Assembly: GCF_000425185.1 (NCBI RefSeq)
Contig: NZ_AULH01000007.1
Coordinates: 248,001-312,000, forward strand
Source: Pleomorphomonas koreensis DSM 23070
Lineage (GTDB): Bacteria; Pseudomonadota; Alphaproteobacteria; Rhizobiales; Pleomorphomonadaceae
Reading direction: 5' to 3'
Length of the DNA stretch: 64,000 nucleotides
Below are positions 40,614-47,998 of the stretch, in pieces. Position 1 is the first letter of the stretch. Every line of letters begins with the position of its first letter. A program made the position numbers and the translations under genes. The notes beneath the pieces are model-generated. The model was not told the origin of the DNA. It worked only from the letters and a program-made list of their open reading frames with translations, and did not search any database.

Positions 40614-41407
40614 GGCCGCACCTCCCGATCAGGAGAGGGCCGACAGATCGCTGGAACCCGAACGATCAGCCGCTTGTCGCGCGGACGGGTCAAGTCGACG
40701 CGGATTTCCGTTGCGGTTGGAAAGGTCTCGATCAGCCGGCCGAGCGGTCGACGTTCAAGCCGAATTCGTGGCCTTACCGTTGGCTTCCTCTTTGACCTCG
40801 TGATGGTCTTGCAGCGTGTCTTGGCGACTTCGGGAAGGGCGTCGATATGGTACTCGTACCCGCCGCCCGACCCAATGCGGTGGCGACAAAGCTTCGGATA
40901 CTTCCGAAGCAGGGTATTTCTCAGGTATCTGCTAATGCTGCTTCTATCAGCAGGGAAGCCGGGCAGATTCATGTCTGCGATTTCCTGCGCACTGAACCAT
41001 GCCAGATGATCGACATTGGAAAGGAATTCGGTGATAACGGTTCGGTGATAAAGGAAGGCGTGACCCATCCCATGACGCCGAAAGAGCATCGGATTTTCCT
41101 CGACGCCGTCCCGTCGAAACTTGGCTTGCAGGGAGTCAATATCCCTCGGCAATCCACTCAGGTTCATGTCGATGATCTCTTGGGCTGTGATCCAGTTTAG
41201 AGGATCATCAAGCGCCGGCAGAATGATGCTCTTGTGATACTCAACACCGCCTCCAGCCTTCTTTCGGGGTCGGCACAGTTGCTTGTTCAAGTTGATGCCA
41301 TTCGCCTTCGCGTAATAGTGCACGCCTGAGGTAGTTTGCGGAAACCCAGAGATCTTCAGCGCGGCTATCTCTTTCGCGCTCATCCACTCTCTCAGTTCTT
41401 TTGTCAT
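40610..41407 (-). CDS. Protein with three tandem Mu-type DNA-binding domains
   Basis: The product has 265 residues from the ATG at 41407 (GGAG at about 8 nt; an ATG at 41524 adds a non-conserved leader overlapping the upstream gene). Three repeats of about 65 residues begin at Trp8 (WMSAKEI), Trp72 (WITAQEI) and Trp137 (WFSAQEI). Each continues with a G(F/L)P turn and closes with YH preceded by an aromatic or hydrophobic residue (VEYH, FLYH, YEYH). A basic tail (KTITRSKRKPTVRPRIRLERR) follows. It could bind several adjacent sites such as the element ends or the repeat array at 42465-42514. No catalytic domain is present. Confidence 0.7.
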   Translation of the reverse strand: MTKELREWMSAKEIAALKISGFPQTTSGVHYYAKANGINLNKQLCRPRKKAGGGVEYHKSIILPALDDPLNWITAQEIIDMNLSGLPRDIDSLQAKFRRDGVEENPMLFRRHGMGHAFLYHRTVITEFLSNVDHLAWFSAQEIADMNLPGFPADRSSISRYLRNTLLRKYPKLCRHRIGSGGGYEYHIDALPEVAKTRCKTITRSKRKPTVRPRIRLERRPLGRLIETFPTATEIRVDLTRPRDKRLIVRVPAICRPSPDREVRP

Positions 41408-41474
41408 CTTCCAGACTCCAGAAAGATCAAGGGCACGGCCGATGCCGTGCCCGTTGGATTGCGTTCCGTGAGGA

Positions 41475-41924
41475 TCAGCCGGCAGCGGCTCTGCCGCGCC
41501 GCCCCTCTCTTCCTGTGCGGGCATCCGGCGTCTTCGCCTTGTTCAGCTCCCTGACGACGCGCTGCACGATATCGGCGTCCACCTTCAGGGCGGCGGCGAT
41601 CTCCTCCGAGCGAATGGATTCGATTTCCTCCTCGACCATCGATCTGGCGCGGTTAATTTGCTCGACCTCCGCGGCAATCCGGGCGGTCTCCGCGGCGGCA
41701 TCGCTCTCCGGCATAAACTCAGGGAAGACCTTTTCCACCTCCTTGAGCGCGTCCACCTTCTCCCACATCAGAATACTGATGCCGTCAGCATATGAGCCGA
41801 CAATCGACGACTCATAGTGGAGCGCATTCACGAGAAGGACAGTCAGCGCTTCCATCCCCATGATCGTTTCGGACAGCTGGTTCGTCGCGACCTTGTAGGT
41901 CTCGGAATTGGTAAGGGCAGTCAT
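41475..41924 (-). CDS. Helical protein with C-terminal HTH-like segment, first gene of the element
   Basis: The product has 149 residues from the ATG at 41924, chosen because GGAG lies 6 nt upstream. The frame is open further up, and an ATG at 42038 is possible. The middle is a long charged helix or coiled coil (ETARIAAEVEQINRARSMVE). It ends in SEEIAAALKVDADIVQRVV, which looks like a helix-turn-helix, and a basic tail. No family was recognised. It lies directly downstream of the palindrome-rich control region and is the first gene of the leftward transcript, so an early regulatory role is plausible. Confidence 0.6.
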   Translation of the reverse strand: MTALTNSETYKVATNQLSETIMGMEALTVLLVNALHYESSIVGSYADGISILMWEKVDALKEVEKVFPEFMPESDAAAETARIAAEVEQINRARSMVEEEIESIRSEEIAAALKVDADIVQRVVRELNKAKTPDARTGREGRRGRAAAG

Positions 41925-42816
41925 GGTGGTCTCCACGTATTGCTTTGCGAGCAACTCCGCGATCGGCGCGGGCCGGGGGCGCAAACCGTACGTGGACGGT
42001 GACATGGGCTTTAGGATTTCTCCCTGGACATACCCCATATCCCCCCGGCCGCCGAATGCGCGGCCGTGTCCGGAGTCCACCGGACAAACAAAAAAAGCGC
42101 CGTTGAGGCGCGTGTAAAGGGATCGCCTGACGGCTTCCCGATGCACCATGCCTAGGTGGCGCGACCCACCACGTTCAGAGTTTGCGACTCCACTTGTAAA
42201 GATAGGCCGATTTGGCTATTTTCACAAGGCGAAATCGCGCGCCGATCAATTGTCGGAAAACCGCCATTTGCCCCGATAGACAAATTCGCATCCGATTGCG
42301 AATTGAAAGGCCTTCCCCCAACATACCCGATCAATTCCGCAGATCCGCAGATTTGATCGCGCTAATATACGGCAGCCGTCTGCCGTAATATACTGCCATA
42401 ATTTGGCAGTATGTTTAGGCTACGTTTGGAGTGCATTTTAGACCACCATTACGACTCACGTTAATGCGTATGTTCGTGCGTCTTTTCGTGCCATTATTAG
42501 TGCGTCTGATCGTGTAGTTTGTTGAGTATATCCGCTTGTCTGTTTGGCTCTTCGCTATTTCGGACTTCCGAATTACCATGTCACTGATGTATATTGCTTT
42601 TTTGCGCTATTGAACTCCGAACGGCCTTCGGAGATAACTGACAAGTCATTTGTCGGTTCAGTCCACAGCCGTGGCCGGCCTCCGAGCCTTTGTCGGTTAC
42701 AGTTTATTGCGATATGTGGCGGTTTTCCGGGCTTTTCAACCGTAACCTCGGGTTACAGTTTGCCTCCCGATCACTCGACGCCATCCGGTCATTAGGCGTC
42801 GTTTTCCGGCGTCATG
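41925..42816. promoter_or_regulatory. Control region of the Mu-like element with palindromes and a 12-bp tandem array
   Basis: No convincing gene lies in this AT-richer stretch. Perfect inverted repeats are AATTCGCA-N6-TGCGAATT (42283-42304), TACGGCAG-N4-CTGCCGTA (42368-42387) and ATACTGCC-N7-GGCAGTAT (42390-42412); the last two share a TAC(G/T)GC half-site. Four 12-bp units follow in register at 42465-42512: TGCGTATGTTCG, TGCGTCTTTTCG, TGCCATTATTAG, TGCGTCTGATCG. The layout resembles an early promoter with operators of a transposable phage, but no CI- or Mu c-type repressor gene was found. Confidence 0.6.
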
Positions 42817-42959
42817 GTGCCATTTGATCTTGCGCGGCCACCCCTCTAATTAGGTATCCCGCCAAGCCCATTTTTCGCCCATCTTTCAGGGCGTTATCAC
42901 ACTTTCCCGGACTTTATCACGTATTCCCATCAAAGTGCCATGTGTTCTTGCGGGTTACA
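42817..42959. repeat. Right-end transposase-type sites R1 and R2
   Basis: Read inward on the minus strand, R1 (42959-42934) is TGTAACCCGCAAGAACACAT then GGCACT, and R2 (42837-42817) contains GCGCAAGATCAAATGGCAC. Both match the left-end sites. Between them lies a direct repeat TTATCACACTTTCCC (42894-42908) and TTATCACGTATTCCC (42914-42928), spaced 20 bp. Confidence 0.75.
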
Positions 42960-42964
42960 CCAGA
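42960..42964. repeat. Right copy of target-site duplication CCAGA
   Basis: It directly follows the element end ...GGGTTACA at 42959 and matches 33450-33454. Confidence 0.85.
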
Positions 42965-43307
42965 ACTGGGCCTGGTTGAGGACCGAGTTGAGGACGGTGG
43001 GCGAGTTGCGCGGACCCTTCTGCCAGCCATGGCCGATCGAGGTCTCGAGGTTGTCGTCACCGCCGGTCGCCAGGTTGTGGCAGGAGTTGCAGCTGAAGAC
43101 GCCCGAGGCCGACAGGCGCGGATCGAAGAACAGGGCGCGCCCGAGATCGATCTTCGCCTTGGTGATCGGATTGTTGTGGACCGCCGGCAGAATCGACGGA
43201 ATGGCCTGGAACTGCTGGGCAGCCTGTTCCCGCAGCGTGTCCGCCTTCGCGGGAAGCGCCAACGCCGCCGCGGCCGCAGCCACGGCCAGCACCCAATGCC
43301 TTTTCAT
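42960..43307 (-). pseudogene. Cytochrome c peroxidase (CcpA/MauG family), 5' part
   Basis: The piece encodes residues 1-116 of the peroxidase: a signal peptide (HWVLAVAAAAAALALPAKA), then IDLGRALFFDPRLSASG and the first haem site CNSCH (73-77). It ends at NQAQFW where the element enters. Translation continues 9 codons into the element and stops at 42930. Strong AGGGGGAGG lies 5 nt before the ATG, and an FNR/FixK-type site lies upstream. The truncated product could still be exported and carry one haem, but it lacks the catalytic domain. Confidence 0.9.
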
Positions 43308-43649
43308 GAAATCCTCCCCCTAGATGGAAGTTATAACAATTCAAAGGTACGGACTGTGAACATGAATTCCTTGATCTAAGTCAATTGGGTGACATGAAAA
43401 TCCGAAGTGTGGATGTCTATTTCCGATTGTATGTGAACGATCATCGCGCCATGGGAGCGGGAGCCGCCGCATCCCACTGTAGCGCGGCGCCGCGCCGAGA
43501 GCCGGGGAGGCCGGCATTCGCCGCTTTCCCGGCGCTTTCCGGGCTTGCCGCGCTTGCCCGATTCCAGTCCCGCCGCTATAAGCCGGCCTGACCCGAGGAT
43601 CCGGCCGCGCCGGGCCTTGCCGCCGCCAGCCACAGAGGGGCAGATTTCC
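43308..43649. other. Divergent region between the peroxidase gene and ndk
   Basis: The left part holds the FNR/FixK-type site (43371-43384) and the strong ccp ribosome site. The right part (43440-43600) is GC-rich with several short inverted repeats and must contain the ndk promoter, which could not be pinned down. Confidence 0.45.
43371..43384. promoter_or_regulatory. FNR/FixK-type site upstream of the peroxidase gene
   Basis: TTGAT-CTAA-GTCAA matches the TTGAT-N4-ATCAA consensus at 9 of 10 positions. Its centre is about 70 bp upstream of the ccp ATG, so a start site 41.5 bp further down would leave a leader near 30 nt. Oxygen-regulated expression of di-haem peroxidases by FNR-type proteins is well known. 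Confidence 0.65.
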
Positions 43650-44072
43650 ATGGCGATCGAACGTACCTTCTCGATGATCAAGCCCGACGCGACCCGTCGC
43701 AACCTCACCGGCGCCATCACCGCCAAGCTGGAGGCGGCCGGCCTGCGCGTCGTCGCGTCCAAGCGCGTGTGGATGTCCCGCAAGCAGGCCGAGGGCTTCT
43801 ACGCTGTCCACAAGGGCAAGCCCTTCTACGACGAGCTGTGCGACTTCATGTCGTCGGCGCCGACCGTCGTGCAGGTGCTGGAGGGCGAGAACGCCATCGC
43901 CAGGAATCGCGAAGTGATGGGCGCCACCAATCCGGAGAAGGCCGCCGAGGGCACGATCCGCAAGGAGTTCGCGCTGTCGATGGGCGAGAACTCGGTGCAT
44001 GGCTCCGACGCGCCGGAGACGGCCGCCGCCGAGATCGCCTACTGGTTCGCCGAGATCGAAATCGTCGGCTGA
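43650..44072 (+). CDS. ndk: Nucleoside diphosphate kinase
   Basis: The 140-residue protein is the usual length for the family. It transfers the gamma phosphate between NTPs and NDPs. [18 protein letters not shown] is the family start, and the catalytic His lies in [18 protein letters not shown] precedes the ATG at 43650. It is monocistronic with a strong terminator about 180 bp downstream. Confidence 0.97.
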   Translation: MAIERTFSMIKPDATRRNLTGAITAKLEAAGLRVVASKRVWMSRKQAEGFYAVHKGKPFYDELCDFMSSAPTVVQVLEGENAIARNREVMGATNPEKAAEGTIRKEFALSMGENSVHGSDAPETAAAEIAYWFAEIEIVG

Positions 44073-44249
44073 GAGCCTGCCCCGAAACTCCACTGGAGCG
44101 GGCATCCGGCTTTGCTTTCTCACGCTTCCGGCGCTCGCGAACCTCAGGTTCGTTCCGCGCCGGTTCCCGAAACCATCGCTATCTGCCTGATAACACCGAG
44201 TTTCAAATCAGGCTTCGACGCTTCTTCCGATCGAGTCGAAAAATAAACG
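44073..44249. other. ndk 3' untranslated stretch with two inverted repeats
   Basis: CGAACCT-C-AGGTTCG (about 44138-44152) and GCCTGAT...ATCAGGC (about 44187-44215) are perfect short inverted repeats between the ndk stop and its terminator. They could fold the 3' end of the message or be a relic of an intergenic repeat family. No gene is seen. Confidence 0.4.
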
Positions 44250-44277
44250 GGCGCCCCATTCGGGGCGCCTTTTTTTG
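44250..44277 (+). terminator. Terminator of ndk
   Basis: GGCGCCCC, loop ATTC, GGGGCGCC and TTTTTTT: a perfect 8-bp stem with a long T run. Confidence 0.9.
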
Positions 44278-44403
44278 ACCTCCGTCATGGTTCACGAAAC
44301 GTTGCCGGCATAAACCAAATCTTCTCCATTTCGTGGCAAGCCTCAGGCGGGGAAGGGAGTTTCTGGTACTTTAGCAGGTTGTTGTCGAAGGGCTTTTCAC
44401 TTA

Positions 44404-44943
44404 ATGATCGATCCGGCGGAGCAGGGTACGTATGTGCGTCTCGACGCGTTGCGCGTCGGCGTCGTCGATGACAGCGCCTATTTCCGCAAACTGGCGGAAA
44501 CGATGCTCGGCGCTTTCGGGGTTCGCGTCATTTTGCAGGCGGCCACCGAAGCGGAAGCGCTCACCATGGTGATGACGCAGTCGCCCGACGTGCTTCTCCT
44601 CGACTGGAATCTCGGCACCGCCGGCAACGGCGCCGCCTTTCTCGACCTGCTGCGCCGCCATCCCGACGACCGGGTGTCGACGCTGGCCGTGGTGATGGTG
44701 ACCGCCTATGCCGACAAGCGCCGCATGCTGACGGCAGTGGAACTTGGCGCCAACGACGTGCTGATCAAGCCGCTGTCGGCGCGCCGCCTCTACGAGCGGC
44801 TCGCCGACCTGTCGTCGGTGCGGCAGCTCTACGCGCGGCGCGGCAACCGCCTGGTGCCGGCCGTGCCGCCGGCCAAGGTCATCTACGAAGGTCCGAGCGA
44901 GATCATCCGCGTGCACTCGCCGCTCCGGGGCAAGCCGCGCTAG
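44404..44943 (+). CDS. Single-domain response regulator
   Basis: The 179-residue protein has one receiver domain at about 15-140. VGVVDDS carries the acidic pair, VLLLDWNLG the phosphorylated Asp, VMVTAYAD the Thr switch and LIKPLS the conserved Lys. The C-terminal 40 residues have no DNA-binding or enzyme domain, but carry VIYEGPSEIIRVHSPLRG. It probably relays phosphate or controls a partner by protein contact, like CheY or DivK types. No histidine kinase is adjacent. Confidence 0.82.
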   Translation: MIDPAEQGTYVRLDALRVGVVDDSAYFRKLAETMLGAFGVRVILQAATEAEALTMVMTQSPDVLLLDWNLGTAGNGAAFLDLLRRHPDDRVSTLAVVMVTAYADKRRMLTAVELGANDVLIKPLSARRLYERLADLSSVRQLYARRGNRLVPAVPPAKVIYEGPSEIIRVHSPLRGKPR

Positions 44944-45050
44944 TGGCGATGGAACCGCCGGCTCCGACCGGGCCGATTGGCGGCGCGCCGATGCCGGCGC
45001 CGAACCATCAGTTGCCGCGGCGATGTCTTTCTGGCTAAATCGCGGACATC

Positions 45051-46724
45051 ATGACCCAATCCTTCCGCACGCTCACGCTCGCGCTCGCCCAGGCCAACCC
45101 GGTGATGGGCGACATTTCCGGCAATCTCGACAAGGCGCGCCTGGCGCGCGCCGAGGCGGCCCGACTCGGTGCCGATCTCCTGGTGCTGCCGGAACTCTAT
45201 ATCGTCGGCTACACGCCGGAGGATCTGGTGCTGAAGCCGGCCGTGCAGCGCGATTGCCGCCGGGCGGTGGAGCAACTCGCCCTCGAGACCGCCGACGGCG
45301 GGCCGGGCGTGGTGATCGGCACGCCCTGGCTGGACGAGACGGGCCTTCTGCGCAACGCCGTGGCGCTGCTCGATGGCGGCGCCATCGCCGGCCTGCGCTT
45401 CAAGGCCGACCTGCCCAACTACTCGGTGTTCGACGAGAAGCGCGTGTTCGTGCCGGGGCCGCTGCCCACGCCGGTGATCTTCCGCGGCATCCGCATCGGT
45501 CTGCCGGTCTGCGAGGACATCTGGAAGGCCGAGGTGGTCGAGCACCTGTCGGAGACCGGCGCCGAGCTTCTCGTCGTCATCAACGGCTCGCCCTACCGCT
45601 GGACGGTGACCGGCGAGCGGCTGAAGGTGGCGACGACGCGCGTCGTCGAGAGCGGGCTGCCGCTCGTCTACGTCAACACCGTCGGCGGCCAGGACGAACT
45701 GGTGTTCGACGGCGCCAGCTTCGGGCTCAACCCAGACCGCGACATGGCCTTCCGCCTGCCGGCCTTCCGCGAGGCGACGGCGGCCGTGACGCTTGTCGAG
45801 GGCGCCGACGGCTGGCGCGTCCGGCCGGGCGATGTCGCACCTTATCCGGACGTCCTGGCCGCCAACTGGCTGGCCTGCGTCACCGGTCTGCGCGACTATG
45901 TCGAGAAGAACCGCTTCCCCGGCGTGGTGCTCGGCCTGTCCGGCGGCATCGATTCGGCCGTCGTGGCGGCGATGGCCGTCGACGCCTTCGGCGCCGACAA
46001 GGTGCGCTGCCTGATGCTGCCCTACCGCTACACCTCGGCCGACAGCCTGGAGGACGCGGCGAAATGCGCCGCCGCACTGGGTGTTCCCTACGACGTGGTG
46101 GCCATCGCCGAACCGGTCGAGGGCTTTCTCGCGGCGCTCGGGCCGCTGTTCGAGGGCACGCGCGCCGACACGACGGAGGAGAACCTGCAATCGCGCGCCC
46201 GCGGCACCATCCTGATGGCCGTTTCCAATAAGTTCGGCTCAATGGTGCTGACCACCGGCAACAAGAGCGAGATGAGCGTCGGCTACTGCACGCTCTACGG
46301 CGACATGAACGGCGGCTTCAATCCGATCAAGGATCTCTACAAGATGCAGGTCTACGCGCTGGCCGAGTGGCGCAACGCCCACCGGCCGGACGGCCTGAAG
46401 GGACCGGCCGGCGAGGTGATTCCGACGCGCATCATCACCAAGGCGCCGACCGCCGAACTCCGGGAGAATCAGACCGATCAGGACAGCCTGCCGCCCTATC
46501 CGGTGCTCGACGGCATCCTCAACGGCCTCGTCGAGGAGGAGAGGACGGTGGCCGAGCTGATCGCCGCCGGCTTCGACGAAGCGACGGTGCGCCGCGTCGA
46601 GCACCTCCTCTACATCGCCGAGTACAAGCGCCGGCAGGCGGCGCCCGGCGTCAAGATCACCACCAAGAGCTTCGGCCGCGATCGCCGCTATCCGATCACC
46701 AACCGCTTCCGCGACCGGGGGTAG
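45051..46724 (+). CDS. nadE: Glutamine-dependent NAD+ synthase
   Basis: The 557-residue two-domain enzyme has an N-terminal nitrilase-type glutaminase domain with the Glu48 (LPELY), Lys118 (RFKAD) and Cys154 (VCEDIW) triad. The C-terminal NAD synthetase domain has the PP-loop SGGIDS (297-302) and GNKSEMSVGYCTLYGDM. It amidates nicotinic acid adenine dinucleotide to NAD+ using glutamine. It is convergent with anbu, 13 bp apart. Confidence 0.95.
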   Translation: MTQSFRTLTLALAQANPVMGDISGNLDKARLARAEAARLGADLLVLPELYIVGYTPEDLVLKPAVQRDCRRAVEQLALETADGGPGVVIGTPWLDETGLLRNAVALLDGGAIAGLRFKADLPNYSVFDEKRVFVPGPLPTPVIFRGIRIGLPVCEDIWKAEVVEHLSETGAELLVVINGSPYRWTVTGERLKVATTRVVESGLPLVYVNTVGGQDELVFDGASFGLNPDRDMAFRLPAFREATAAVTLVEGADGWRVRPGDVAPYPDVLAANWLACVTGLRDYVEKNRFPGVVLGLSGGIDSAVVAAMAVDAFGADKVRCLMLPYRYTSADSLEDAAKCAAALGVPYDVVAIAEPVEGFLAALGPLFEGTRADTTEENLQSRARGTILMAVSNKFGSMVLTTGNKSEMSVGYCTLYGDMNGGFNPIKDLYKMQVYALAEWRNAHRPDGLKGPAGEVIPTRIITKAPTAELRENQTDQDSLPPYPVLDGILNGLVEEERTVAELIAAGFDEATVRRVEHLLYIAEYKRRQAAPGVKITTKSFGRDRRYPITNRFRDRG

Positions 46725-46737
46725 GGAAGGCGGCCGC

Positions 46738-47475
46738 TCACTTGTAGGGCGGGATGGGGATTGCCTTGTGGGCGGCGCGCAGCGCCGCGCTCCAGCGCTC
46801 GCGCAGATCGTGGAAATAGGGCTCGCCCGGCTCGATGCGGTGCAGCACGTCGTGGGCGATGGCGTCGCGCTTCACCGTCACGAGGTCGATCGGCATGCCG
46901 ACCCCCAGGTTGGAGCGCATGGTCGAATCCATCGAGATCAGGCCGAGCTTGGTCGCCTCGACGAGATCGGTGGTGAAGGTGATGGCGCGGTCGAGGATCG
47001 GCTTGCCGTATTTGTGCTCGCCGATCTGCAGGAAGGGCGTGTCCTCGGTGGCCTCGATGAAGTTGCCCTGCCGGTAGATCATGAACAGCCGCAGCCGGCC
47101 GCGCGATACCTGGCCGCCGACCAGCATGGTCACCTCGAAGCCGGCGTTGGACTGCTCCAGCGCCTCGCCGTCGATGCGGTAGACCTCGCGCACGGCGCGG
47201 CCGACCAACTGGGCGGTCTTGAACATCGACGGCGTCGTCCAGATGGTCTCCATCTGGCCGGTTTCCCGGTTCTCCAGGCCCTCGCTCAGCAAGGACAGCA
47301 CCGACTGGGTGATGGCGAGGTTGCCGGCGGTGGCCACCGCGATCATCCGGTCGCCCGGCTTCTCGAAGATGTGCAGCTTCTTGTATTGGGAGACGTTGTC
47401 GAGGCCGGCGTTGGTGCGCGTATCCGCGATCATCGTCAGACCTTCCTTGACGAGGATGCCAACGCAATAGGTCAT
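46738..47475 (-). CDS. Anbu, proteasome-like beta-subunit peptidase family
   Basis: The 245-residue protein belongs to the Anbu family (COG3484, Ntn hydrolase fold of proteasome beta and HslV). Removal of Met leaves Thr1 (MTYCVGILVKEGL), followed by MIADTRTNAGLDNVSQYKKL with the conserved Asp and Lys of the active site. Anbu forms open helical rings, and its peptidase activity is disputed. In most genomes it is beside genes for a circularly permuted ATP-grasp protein, an alpha-E domain protein and a transglutaminase. Here none of these is adjacent, but an ATP-grasp of that type starts at 63757. Confidence 0.88.
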   Translation of the reverse strand: MTYCVGILVKEGLTMIADTRTNAGLDNVSQYKKLHIFEKPGDRMIAVATAGNLAITQSVLSLLSEGLENRETGQMETIWTTPSMFKTAQLVGRAVREVYRIDGEALEQSNAGFEVTMLVGGQVSRGRLRLFMIYRQGNFIEATEDTPFLQIGEHKYGKPILDRAITFTTDLVEATKLGLISMDSTMRSNLGVGMPIDLVTVKRDAIAHDVLHRIEPGEPYFHDLRERWSAALRAAHKAIPIPPYK

Positions 47476-47573
47476 CTCTTTCTCCCCGGCCGCCGAAAAC
47501 CCGTTCTCTTTAAAACATCGACTTGCGATTCCAAAGCGTCATTTGCGGCAGGCGGAAGAGGGGAGGACAAGAG

Positions 47574-47832
47574 AAAAAGCCGGACATCCTTTCGGATATC
47601 CGGCCTGAAGTCTGCGACCGCCCGCACGGACAACGCGGGGAACCGGCCGTTTGGCGGAGACCGCCGAAGCACCACCGTCGCGGGAGGGAGTGACTGACCC
47701 GAGGCGACGAAGACGACGGGCGCCGCGCGACCAGCGACCGTCCTCCTTTGAACAACCAAGCAAAGCCCGGAGACGATGCGACACCATCCAGAAACGCGTC
47801 GGCGGCAGCAATTCGCGTCGGCGCTTCCTTGT
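47574..47832 (-). ncRNA. Candidate small RNA upstream of anbu
   Basis: A minus-strand terminator sits at 47574-47604 (11-bp stem with one G-U pair, loop, TTTTT), about 100 bp before anbu, with no convincing gene feeding into it. About 240 bp upstream is a 15-bp palindrome, AAATGATTATCATTT (47836-47850), which includes GATAAT as a possible -10 element and resembles a Fur-type box. The transcript would carry CUCCCUCCC (47682-47690), an anti-Shine-Dalgarno motif common in alphaproteobacterial sRNAs. The start is a guess, and a short open frame also spans it. Confidence 0.35.
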
Positions 47833-47835
47833 TGC

Positions 47836-47850
47836 AAATGATTATCATTT
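47836..47850. promoter_or_regulatory. Fur-like palindrome AAATGATTATCATTT
   Basis: A perfect 7-1-7 inverted repeat matches the classical 19-bp Fur box at about 13 of 19 positions over the aligned stretch. It lies between anbu and the dehydrogenase gene, not within the usual distance of either start, which suggests a separate transcript. Confidence 0.4.
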
Positions 47851-47939
47851 CTACCGTCCGAGCCTGGGCCAGACAATCAGGGAAAATGCGAGGTCGGCGT
47901 TATTTCTGAGGTTCATTCTCAGGAAATCGCCAAAAGAAT

Positions 47940-47974
47940 GGGCGCGGCATCCCGGCCTCCGGGATGCCGCGCCC
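47940..47974 (-). terminator. Long hairpin downstream of the iron-type alcohol dehydrogenase gene
   Basis: A 16-bp perfect GC-rich stem (left arm 47940-47955, right arm 47959-47974) with a 3-nt loop starts 25 bp after the stop. On the minus strand it is followed by ATTCTTTT, a moderate T run. Confidence 0.75.
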
Positions 47975-47998
47975 GCCCGTCATGCTGCCGCCGCCCAA

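Larger units (their letters stand above)
33455..42959 (-). mobile_element. 9.5-kb Mu-like element inserted in the cytochrome c peroxidase gene
   Basis: Both termini read TGTA inward, so the plus strand runs TG...CA as in Mu. The first 26 bp of the two ends match at 20 positions as inverted repeats, and each end has a second related site further in. CCAGA is duplicated outside. All genes run right to left: a helical HTH protein, three overlapping genes with Mu-type DNA-binding domains, a possible Mor-type protein, gpI, gpT, a terminator and a tape-measure protein. No DDE transposase core, MuB, repressor of known type, terminase, portal, tail tube or lysis gene is visible. The tape-measure type points to a transposable siphophage parent. 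GC content is visibly lower than the host at the right end. Confidence 0.88.

Noticed and set aside
42544..42795. Plus-strand 83-codon frame in the control region of the Mu-like element, considered as a divergent repressor
   Set aside because: It starts at TTG without a ribosome site, shows no helix-turn-helix and overlaps repeat-rich DNA.
47510..47848. Short minus-strand frames between anbu and the dehydrogenase (MIIICNKEAPTR...)
   Set aside because: There is no ribosome site and no family sequence; the Arg/Ser/Pro-rich translation looks like a non-coding transcript region. It is kept only as an alternative to the sRNA idea.
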